A stretch of DNA of 64,000 bases from Stagonosporopsis chrysanthemi (lineage: Eukaryota > Ascomycota > Dothideomycetes > Pleosporales > Didymellaceae): contig JAFISE010000033.1 in assembly GCA_022560025.1 (NCBI GenBank), positions 1 through 64,000 of the forward strand. Reading direction: 5' to 3'. Each line of letters starts with the position of its first letter. The stretch's first letter is position 1. The notes beneath the pieces are model-generated. The model did no database searches and was not told the DNA's origin. It saw only the letters and a program-made list of their open reading frames with translations. Shown here in pieces: positions 52,881 to 61,501 of the stretch. Position numbers and translations under genes: made by a program.

Positions 52881-54479
52881 ATGGAGTGCGACATATGTGG
52901 GAAGGCTGGCAGCAACAACCACCCGCTTCACTGCATCACCTGCGCCCGCTCATACCTCGAACAGCTCCGCATCGAGCTCGCGAAGACGCTTATCGACAAG
53001 GATGGTGTCGAGAGACATGTCAGAGCTGTCATACAGGGCGCAGAGGACACTTCGAGTGTTTCCCTGTCAGACTCGAAGGGAGGCTTTTTGGTTGACCGTC
53101 AGCTATGCAATGACAACCTAGATTGGCAGCGGACGAGGACGGAAACGGTCGAGATCGAAGAGAGGATGACATTCATAGCCCAGGAGGCAGCTCGTCTTCG
53201 AGAGCAGACGGAACTTGTGAGGAAAGAAATCGAGGCCAAACGAGCGGTAAATGCCCAACGCAAGTCGGATCTGTCCTCTGCCACCTACGGTATCGACTCT
53301 CGACGCGGCAACGAGTTGGATAAGGTACAGCAAATGGTGAAGAGGATAGATTACAAGTCTGACAAGGTACACTACGAAACGATCGAGCAGAGGAGGCAGC
53401 TTTGTACAACCTCTGCGAAGCTCGCTGGGTTGAAGATGAGTAAGAGGAGGACTAAAGACGGAGGCATCAAGGAAGTCTTCAACATTGGACCTGGAACTAA
53501 GCTACGCATATGGGACCTTCGAGATATGAACGACTCTCCTCCCGATTATCTTTCGGCCTCTCTCGCTGCTGTTGCCCAGCTGCTTGTACGCATCGCTGCC
53601 TACCTAGGCATTCGTCTTCCTGCGGAGATTACCTTACCACACAATGGGTATCCCCAGCCAACTATTTTTAGTGTCGCTTCTTCCTACCAAGGCAAGAAGG
53701 TACCGTTCCCCGGAACCGCGCTTTCTGACTCTTCAAACAACAGTCCTGAAGCCTCTCGCACCCTCGACGCGCGGATGCCTTTGCCGAAGCCGCGCACCTT
53801 ATTCATCGACAGACCACTAGCCCACTTGTCTGCCGAAGACCCTCCAGCGTACTCGTCATTCATCGAAGGTGTGACTTTGCTGGCTTACAATATTGCCTGG
53901 CTCTGCCGAACGCAAGGGATGAGGGACAGATTCCGAGACTGGGAAGACGTTGGACCTATGGGGCGCAACCTATATCGACTTCTGATTTTACAGGAGACGC
54001 ATATTTCTCGACGCCCTGAGACACCACTCGATACTGATATGAAAACTGTCAAGTCGTCCGCCTCGCCTCTACGAAGAACGCCGGTGGGCTTCGGGCAGTT
54101 GTCACATGCTACGTCGCATTCTGCCTTGAATATAGCAGAGAACGCACAGTATCTTAGCGGTTGGAGCCTGACACCCACCAAGATACTTGACGAGCTCAAG
54201 GGATACTTACTGGCTGAGCAACAGGCGCAGGAGTGGGATGTGCTCAACCAGAAGGAGTGGGAAGACATGGAGAATCTCATCACAGAAGACCCAGTCCTAG
54301 TGGGAGACAAGCGACGCAGTGCAGGTTTAGACGATGGACGCAGCTACGTTACCACTACCACCGCGAATGGGACGTACAAGGACGATATGTCCGAGCGCGG
54401 AGTGGCCGAGCGCAGAAAGGGGACGAGTGGTTGGACCAAGGTCAAGAGCAGGAGCGAGGATGCCTCGAAGAGACAGTAG
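52881..54479 (+). CDS. ATG14: Autophagy-related protein 14 (Atg14/Barkor)
   Basis: Autophagy-specific subunit of the class III PI3-kinase complex I (Vps34-Vps15-Atg6-Atg14). Single exon of 532 residues. The N-terminus has paired Cys motifs (CDICGKAGSNNHPLHCITC), the hallmark of fungal and animal Atg14 and suited to metal binding. A long coiled coil spans about residues 85-190 (RMTFIAQEAARLREQTELVR onward), the region that pairs with Atg6 and Vps38-type partners. The C-terminal half is the helical/BARA-interacting UVRAG/Atg14 region (YLSASLAAVAQLLVRIAAYL, then YSSFIEGVTLLAYNIAWLCR). A Vps38/UVRAG identity is the alternative, but the N-terminal Cys pairs favour Atg14. The start at 52881 has AAA before it. 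Confidence 0.87.
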   Translation: MECDICGKAGSNNHPLHCITCARSYLEQLRIELAKTLIDKDGVERHVRAVIQGAEDTSSVSLSDSKGGFLVDRQLCNDNLDWQRTRTETVEIEERMTFIAQEAARLREQTELVRKEIEAKRAVNAQRKSDLSSATYGIDSRRGNELDKVQQMVKRIDYKSDKVHYETIEQRRQLCTTSAKLAGLKMSKRRTKDGGIKEVFNIGPGTKLRIWDLRDMNDSPPDYLSASLAAVAQLLVRIAAYLGIRLPAEITLPHNGYPQPTIFSVASSYQGKKVPFPGTALSDSSNNSPEASRTLDARMPLPKPRTLFIDRPLAHLSAEDPPAYSSFIEGVTLLAYNIAWLCRTQGMRDRFRDWEDVGPMGRNLYRLLILQETHISRRPETPLDTDMKTVKSSASPLRRTPVGFGQLSHATSHSALNIAENAQYLSGWSLTPTKILDELKGYLLAEQQAQEWDVLNQKEWEDMENLITEDPVLVGDKRRSAGLDDGRSYVTTTTANGTYKDDMSERGVAERRKGTSGWTKVKSRSEDASKRQ

Positions 54480-55153
54480 ATACCCTAATGACATACTGAA
54501 TGTTTTTTGTTGATTTGTAAATTGTTGCCCACCATCACATATTAACGTGTATGCGTTCTCACGGAAAGTGCGGCGCGTTGCGAGATGGTGTAATCCCTTA
54601 CACGCCTCGTACCTTCCACCTTCGTCCACCTAGTCCGTACCTGCCGATCTGGTAAATGGTTGGTATGTAAGCATGCAAGGGCCGACGTAAAGCGATCGGG
54701 GATTACAATGACGCCTTACAAGCTAACCCCAGAGTCGCGAAACCAGCGCGCAGCGTACGGCCGAGGTGGCCGTCTGTGTTTTGTAACGTCTTGGCGTGTG
54801 AAGGTTATGATTAATCGACTGCTGAGAAATGCTCGTATGGTACGACGCCGTCATGGCGTATATAAAGGCCACCAGCCGCAGCGGAGGGTGACAGTGCCAG
54901 TTCTCTCAGGGTCCCATCACACCATTTCGTGCAATCGGCAAACAAAGGCACAAGCGGTCGAATCTTTTACGTTGAAGAAGACCACTCGCCCCCGCAACAT
55001 ACGAAGCGCTAAGAAGTCTCTTGAGAAAAGTTGCGATTCTCTTGACACATTGAAATCGAGCTGTAGACTCGCCTCGCACTTATCTGGAGAGACGTTCTCT
55101 GCGTGTCTCTTTCTTCATATTCCCGTCCAAATACGAGCCAGGACATCATCACC
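54480..55153. other. Intergenic region upstream of CYS3
   Basis: 674 bp between two rightward genes. It contains a good TATA box at 54859 and a pyrimidine-rich stretch near 55100. No ORF of interest. Confidence 0.5.
54859..54866 (+). promoter_or_regulatory. TATA box of CYS3 (TATATAAA)
   Basis: Perfect TATATAAA, 288 bp before the cystathionine gamma-lyase start on the same strand. A transcription start near 54895 would leave a leader of about 260 nt. TATA boxes are more common in regulated genes, which fits a sulfur-responsive gene; that link is inference. Confidence 0.55.
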
Positions 55154-56493
55154 ATGACGCTCCCCGAACACCCCATCGATACCCCGCCGCGCGCTCCCAG
55201 CCCTGTGCACAGGTTTGGCACCCTGGCTGTTCACGCCGGAAGCCCGCACGACCCCGTTACTGGCGCTGTGATTGAGGCTGTGAGTTCAGTTGTCCTTGCT
55301 TTTGGAGCTCGCAGAGACTGACGATTGAAGATCTCCCTTTCGACCACTTACGCGCAGACCGCGGTTGGAAAGCCTGTGGGCGAGTACGAATACTCGCGCT
55401 CGTCGAACCCCAATCGGTACGCTGCCATGAGTCTCCACCGAAAAGATCGCAGGCTAACGCTCTTCCCAGCGACAACTTTGAACGCGCAGTCGCCGCGCTT
55501 GAGCACGCCCGCTATGCGCTCGCCTTCTCCTCCGGCTCGGCCACCACAGCCAACATTTTGCAGTCGCTCGCTGCGGGCTCGCACGTTGTTTCCGTATCCG
55601 ACGTCTATGGCGGCACGCACCGCTACTTCACCAAGGTCGCCCTGACGCACGATGTCAAAGTCACCTTCTCCCCGTCCATTGAGATCGACATCGTCGAGCT
55701 GATCCGGCCCAACACAAAGCTCATCTGGATCGAGTCGCCCTCCAACCCCACCCTCACCCTCGTCGACATCCGCAAGGTCGCCTCCATCGCGCACCAGCAC
55801 GGCATCATGGTCGTTGTCGACAACACCTTCATGTCCCCCTATGTGCAAAATCCGCTCGACCACGGCGCCGACATTGTCGTGCACAGCGTTACAAAGTACA
55901 TCAACGGCCACTCGGACGTGGTCATGGGCGCAGCAGCATTTAACTCCCCTGAGCTCTTTGAGAGGCTTTCGTTCCTGCAGAACGCCATCGGCGCCGTTCC
56001 TTCTGCCTTCGACTGCTGGCTCGCCCACCGCGGTCTCAAGACGCTGCATCTCCGTGCTCGCGAGGCCAGCAAGAACGCCACGGGCGTTGCCACCGTCCTC
56101 GAGGCCTCCAGCAACGTCATCAGCGTTAATTACCCCGGTCTGGACTCGCACGCGCAACGCGCCATTGCGCTGAAGCAGCACCGCGACGGCATGGGCGGCG
56201 GCATGCTGTCGTTCCGTATTAAGGGTGGCCACGAGGCGGCGGAGCGCTTCTGCCAGGCGACCAAGATCTTCACGCTCGCCGAGTCGCTGGGCGGCGTCGA
56301 GTCGCTCGTCGAGGTGCCCAGCGCCATGACGCACGGCGGTATCCCCAAGGAGCAGCGCGAGGCCGCGGGTGTCTTCGATGACCTTGTGCGCATCAGCTGC
56401 GGTGTAGAGGACGAGGCGGATCTGGTTGCCGACGTGCTGCAGGCGCTGGAGAAGGCGGTTGTGGCGCCGAAGATCAAGAATGGTGTTGCCTAG
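55154..56493 (+). CDS. CYS3: Cystathionine gamma-lyase
   Basis: PLP enzyme of reverse transsulfuration: cleaves cystathionine to cysteine, 2-oxobutyrate and ammonia in the cytosol. Three exons (55154-55279, 55331-55416, 55470-56493) encode 411 residues. The Cys/Met-metabolism fold is clear: FGTLAVHAG near the N-terminus, the ISLSTTYAQ and YSRSSNPNR blocks (cofactor phosphate-binding residues), SGSATTANILQSL, SDVYGGTHRYF, IWIESPSNPT, DNTFMSPY and the Schiff-base lysine in SVTKYINGHSD at about residue 213. The AMTHGGIPKEQREAAGV segment and ending are typical of fungal CYS3. The GYDSH-like substrate loop (YPGLDSHAQRAIA) separates it from methionine gamma-lyase, though function from sequence is not absolute in this family. 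Confidence 0.93.
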
Positions 56494-57445
56494 ACAACTC
56501 CCTCGGTCTGGTCTAGAGTCGAATGGACAGGGGAGGTGTTGGTGTGAGAGCAAGAGAAGAGATGGCGACAGGTCAAAAAAGGGCGGTCTAATGAGCACAT
56601 GCTGCACACGAACACAACATTCACGGCGTTAAACTGATGATTTTAGACGACAAACTCCTTTATATCCCAATCCCCACTGTGGGAAGCGTAGCTCTAAGGC
56701 GAGCTGAATACTCTGATAGATACCAATTGCATTTGCTTCTAGCTTACTCTTTGTCCCCTGCCGAGATGTGTACAGTGTGCAACATCTGAACTAGGTGTGT
56801 TGTGCTCGTGATCTGTGCACGCGGCCTTTGATACGAATGAATGGCTGAAACTGCATTTTGGCAGTTGCAGTTGCTGAGCACGTTGGTTGACAATGTGAGT
56901 TGCAAAGTGCGAGTGATAGGGCGAAGCGGGAAAAGCACAAGTTGCTCTAGTAACATTTCTGAAACAGTGTGGTGGCCATTCTGCTTTGAACGTTTGCAAG
57001 GTCGATCGAGTCACCAAAAAGTCAAGGGAACAGCGTTTTGCGAGTGGAGTCGAAGTGAACGGATTCAATGAAGATGAACATTACCACATGCATTTTCAGC
57101 CACTCCCACGATCTATTCAGATCGCAAACATGCGCTGCACAAAGGACGACCGTCTAAGAACGCCTTTGCCCAGTCATAGCAATGCTGCAAACAAAGAAAA
57201 GCCGCCGCGGCCTGGTCTATGAAAAGAAATATCTCCACGCAATCGGATCCTCGAGGCGTATCCTGCTTAGGCATGCTCAACCGTGATATGTGTAGCCAGC
57301 ATGCCTAAACAATTCATCATGCAAAACATCATCTCTCAAAGCCACGACGCCACGACGCCGCCTACTCCCCGCGCCTTCATGCTTCGTATCGTGCTTCGTT
57401 TGTCGTAAATCATTCGCTATCGAATCTTCCCGCTTGCCTCAATCC
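56494..57445. other. Convergent intergenic region
   Basis: About 950 bp between the stops of CYS3 and YDJ1. No credible coding region. It is long for two 3' UTRs, but nothing specific is seen. Confidence 0.5.
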
Positions 57446-58770
57446 TTACTGCGATGCGCACTGTACGCGCTCAGCACCGGGGTGCATGTCATCCTCATCC
57501 TCATCAGGGCTGGCCATGCCTCGTGCGCGTGCCTGTTCGCGTGTGGGGTCGACAGCCTCGAGGGTAAAGTCCTCAGTCATGGCGTTCGCCGGAGGTGTGG
57601 CGTCAGAAGCCTTTCGAGGGGGTAGAACAGACTCAAGAGCGCGAATGTGCTCAGGTGTCATGGGTGCGCCATCCTCGCCACCAAGACGCTCGGGGAACTT
57701 GACGTCGAATTGGATGTACAGGTTGCCGTGGTCGTGGTGCCTGTACGAAGGCATGCCCTGGCCGCGGATGACCTTGACCTCGCCAGGGCTGATGCATTCG
57801 CCAGGAATGATGTCAACTGTCAACCAACGCTCGTCGAGGTGCTCGATGTGGATTTGACCACCAGCGAGAGCGGTAAGGAGGTCGATTTCACAATGGAAAA
57901 AGAGGTCGTCGCCCTTGCGCTGGAAACGGGGGTGAGGCTTCTGCTCGATCTCGAAAATGACGTCTCCAGGCTCGACGCCTGGAAGCTGGTCTCCTTCGCC
58001 GCGGAACTCGATCTTGTGGCCACTTTGAACACCACGATCGACGTGGACGTGGAGAACCTTGCGCTCGATGATGGTCTTCTTGCCGTTGCACTGCTTGCAC
58101 CTGTCCTTATCACGGATGATCTCACCCTCTCCCTGGCAGTCGGGGCAGACTGTCTGGAAACGCTGGATCATGGGGCCCATCTGCCTCATCATGTGCTTCA
58201 TACCGCGGCCATCGCAGCCAGCGCACTTCTTGACGGCACCTTCCTTACCACCAACTCCATGGCATTTGGGGCAAATGACAGACTTCTGGAGAGCGAGCTT
58301 GGAGATCTTGCCACGGTAGATGTCCTCGAGCGAGACCTTGTGGGTGTGGGAGATGGTGCGCGCCTTCTTGGGGCCCTGTTCGCGCATACCGCCGCCAAAC
58401 ATGCCTCCGAATGGGCCACCACCACCGCCACCGCCGAAGAACTGTGCGAACAAATCCTCGGCAGCCATGCCACCGCCGCCCATGCCGCCCTGCTCGAGAC
58501 CCTCCTCACCATACTGGTCGTAGAGTTGTCGCTTTTGCGGGTCCTGGAGGACTTCGTATGCATGTGAAAGATCCTTGAACTTGTCGGCAGCGTCGGGGTT
58601 GTGTGCATTCTTGTCTGGATGCCACTTCAGAGCACCCTTCTTGTATGCTGACTTGAGTTGCGCCTCTGTAGCATCCGGAGCCACCTACGCTGTATTAGTG
58701 GTGTTCTTGTTCGTCAATACAAGGCTGTACATACCCCGAGAATCTCGTAAAACTTGGTGTCTTTCACCAT
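57446..58770 (-). CDS. YDJ1: Type I J-protein Ydj1 (Hsp40)
   Basis: Major cytosolic co-chaperone that stimulates Hsp70 and delivers clients. Two exons (58770-58735 and 58684-57446, 50-nt intron) encode 424 residues. The J domain begins MVKDTKFYEILG and has HPD at residues 34-36. A Gly-rich linker follows (GMGGGGMAAEDLFAQFFGG). The zinc-binding region has four CxxCxGx(G/K) motifs (CPKCHGVG, CAGCDGRG, CPDCQGEG, CKQCNGKK). Two beta-barrel client domains follow (HKIEFRGEGDQLPGVEPGDV; VKVIRGQGMPSYRHHDHGNL). The protein ends in CASQ, the same CAAX box that is farnesylated in yeast Ydj1 and tethers it to the ER surface. All features of the canonical protein are intact. Confidence 0.97.
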
Positions 58771-59534
58771 ATTGGCTGGTGCGTTATAATTTGGGCGGAG
58801 AGGAAACGGCTAGTGGAGTCGTAGAAGTGCGCGCGGGGTCGCAGGGTATGTGTTATTGGCGAGGGGGTGCGCAGCGTCGCTGTGTCTGAAGTTTGAATGT
58901 CAGCGGCCGAGTTGCGGATTAAGGTTTGCTGCAAACAAGCGGCTCAGCCCTGTGGCAGGCACCCGAGTTTGCTTCGCCTTCGATAGCTTTCACAGAAGGC
59001 GCTTACCGAGACTCGCCGGAAATGGGCTGTCGTTGGTTTCCGAGGAGAATATCACTTACAGGAACGTTGCTGTCAGTTGCCGGGAATGTTTGCTTTGTGA
59101 AGGCACTGCAAGAGGCGAAGGCTTGGAGATTTAAAAGTAGTCAACCGGCATGTCAACTGCGCCGAGCTGGAGAAGATTCCAACAGATTCTATGCCCTTCC
59201 ACCGCGACACAACGGCCCAAAGCAGCCTGACACTGATTTTCAGCCTGCACAAATGATCTAGCTGCATTGACCGAGGCAGCGAGTTCCACAAAATTCCAAG
59301 AACATCCTTCAGAAGGGACTTTCGAGGCTGGACAATAGCAGAAGGCAGTTCATCGATGCTTCCAATTCTGGCCGTGCGCCCCCACCAATCGGCAAGGGCT
59401 GAGATCACCAGAAGCTTATCACGGCGAAAAGCATCCGCGATTGGCGTTTCGCGATGTACACAGGACCCTGAATGCGCTTCGTGAGCCAATTTTCTGTTAC
59501 ATGATTGTACTTCAAGATTATTTCGTTTTTCACT
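58771..59534. promoter_or_regulatory. Intergenic region between divergent YDJ1 and FCY1
   Basis: 764 bp between two start codons pointing outward; both promoters lie here. Short nGAAn-like blocks exist, but a convincing heat-shock element (three alternating GAA/TTC units) is not evident by eye. Confidence 0.45.
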
Positions 59535-60042
59535 ATGTCTGCACAAGATCCAGGTTTCAAAGCTGCCGTGCATGAGGCCCGTCAAGGTAGCAGTGAAGGC
59601 GGGGTGCCAATCGGCGCAGCGCTTGTGTCAGCTGAAGGGAAGATACTAGGTCAGGGCCACAACATGCGCATCCAAAAAGGCAGTGCGACTCTGCATGTAG
59701 GTACCCTGATGAGCATGCTTCGACCGAGCTTCATGCTGACCCTACCAGGCAGAAATCTGTGCATTGGAGAACGCAGGGCGTCTTCCGGCTTCGGCTTACC
59801 AAGGTGCAACCATGTACACCAGTTTGTCTCCTTGTGACATGTGTACCGGAGCTTGTGTAATGTACAAGATCAAGCGAGTCGTTATTGGCGAGAACAACAC
59901 ATTCGTAGGAGGCGAGGAGTACCTTAAGAGCAAGGGTATCGAGGTTGTGATTCTGCAGGATGAGGAGTGTCAAGCACTTATGCAGAAATTCATCAAGGAG
60001 AAGCCTGAAGATTGGTACGAAGATATAGGCGAGGACCAGTAG
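59535..60042 (+). CDS. FCY1: Cytosine deaminase
   Basis: Zinc enzyme of pyrimidine salvage that converts cytosine to uracil. Two exons (59535-59696 and 59749-60042, 52-nt intron) encode 151 residues, close to yeast Fcy1. The catalytic HAE motif is split by the intron: His54 ends exon 1 and Ala55-Glu56 open exon 2 (AEICALENAGR). The other zinc ligands are Cys83 and Cys86 in SLSPCDMCTGA. Substrate-loop elements are present (GVPIGAALVSAEGKILGQGH; IGENNTFVGGEEYLKSKG) and the C-terminus ends KEKPEDWYEDIGEDQ as in fungal cytosine deaminases. It converges on HEM12 with only 45 bp between the stop codons. Confidence 0.94.
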
Positions 60043-60087
60043 GCCTCCACGCCCTCTAGTTGTCAACTTGTCATTTTCATTCCAATT

Positions 60088-61389
60088 TCAAGTCGTCAGC
60101 CTATGGATCTCTTCGAAGTAGAACTTCAAGTCGTCAGGTTTGACGAATGGCGTTATGCCTAGACGTATTAGCAATGCACTGCTCTAAATTGTACCATCGA
60201 GCTTACCATGACCGAGATTGGCAATCCAGCCCTGCTTTCCTCCACCGAATCCAGCAACCATGTTCTCTACCACCTTGGTGATCGACTCGTGACTGCCATA
60301 TAGGATGCCGGGGTCGGCGTTGCCTTGCAAAACCTTGCCCTTTGACTGCGCAAGCTGGTAGGCCTCTGCTGGATCGTGCAACCAGTCAAGACCGATAGTG
60401 TTGTAGTTCGACTCGCAAAGTGCGGGCAATGCGTACCATGCACCCTTGGCGAAAACGGTCATGGGAACGGACTCCAGACCCTTGGACTTTAGACGTGCGG
60501 GAAGGTTGTCGGCGATATGGTTGAGGTATGGCAACGAAAACTCCTTGAAAGCCTGTGGAGAGAGCTCGCCCGCCCATGAATCAAAAACTTGAACCATCTA
60601 GAACAGTTAGTGTTGTACATCTGCCTGGCATCTGAAGTCCATACCTGTGCGCCTGCCTCTACCTGTAGGGCCAAATATTCCACACAGAGCTCTGCGATCT
60701 TCTGCAGCAGCGCCTTAGTAGCCTCTGGGTACTTGTATATCCACGTCTTGACCTGGATGAACATCTTACTGCCACCACCCTCTACCATGTAGCTCAAGAG
60801 CGTCCAAGGCGCGCCGCAGAATCCAATTAGAGGCACTCGCCCAGCCAGCTTTTTCCTTGTCAAGGTGATGGCCTTATAGACATAGTCCAGTGACTCCTTC
60901 ACATCAACGTCGCGCTCCATGACCTCTTTGTACTGCTCATCGTCCGGGGTTTGAAGTGGCTCAGGGAAGTGCGGCCCCTTCTTATCCACCATGATGACCT
61001 CCATGCCCATCGCTTGAGGAATGACGAGAATATCGGAAAAGATAATGGCGGCATCGACGAGGCCGTCGAATCGATCAATTGGCTGGAGGGTGAGGTTGGA
61101 GGCAATTTCAGGGCTGCGACAGCATTCAAAGAAGTCGTTCTTGCCCTTTTCTTCATGATATTCGGGCAGATAACGTCCAGCTGCGTTGAAGTCAGCAAAA
61201 ATGCACCGAGGTAACGACCCATAGCTTCATACCTTGACGCATCACCCACATGGGCGCACGCTCGACCTTCTGACCTGCAAGAGGTCAGCAAATGCTAAAC
61301 ATTCAGCAACTTCCTCTCTGTCACTTACCCCTCGCAGTGCGCAGAATGAGGTCATTTTTCATAGGTATGTCGTCGAAGTTCGGTGCCAT
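60088..61389 (-). CDS. HEM12: Uroporphyrinogen decarboxylase
   Basis: Cytosolic enzyme of haem synthesis: four decarboxylations of uroporphyrinogen III to coproporphyrinogen III. Five exons (61389-61329, 61274-61233, 61180-60645, 60597-60207, 60158-60088) encode 366 residues; introns are 47-54 nt. The N-terminal signature (RAPMWVMRQ|AGRYLPEY) is split by the second intron, with its Arg residues for substrate carboxylates. The catalytic Asp lies in AIIFSDILVIPQAMG. Other blocks are GFCGAPWTLLSYMVEGG, the QVFDSWAGELSP helix and the ending NLGHG|ITPFVKPDDLKFY. Exon 2 is only 42 nt. Head to head with MSH1 at a spacing of 112 bp. Confidence 0.96.
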
Positions 61390-61501
61390 TTTTGTGTTGA
61401 GATGTGTATTGTGAGATCGAGCGCCAGCCTCGGAATTCTATGATGGAAGGAGCAACCTCCGATGAACCCCGCGCCTGCACTTCGCGGTCACGCTAAACCG
61501 C
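61390..61501. promoter_or_regulatory. Bidirectional promoter region HEM12/MSH1
   Basis: 112 bp between two outward start codons (172 bp if MSH1 begins at the second ATG, 61562). This is short even for a compact fungal genome, so leaders must be brief or overlap. Confidence 0.55.
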
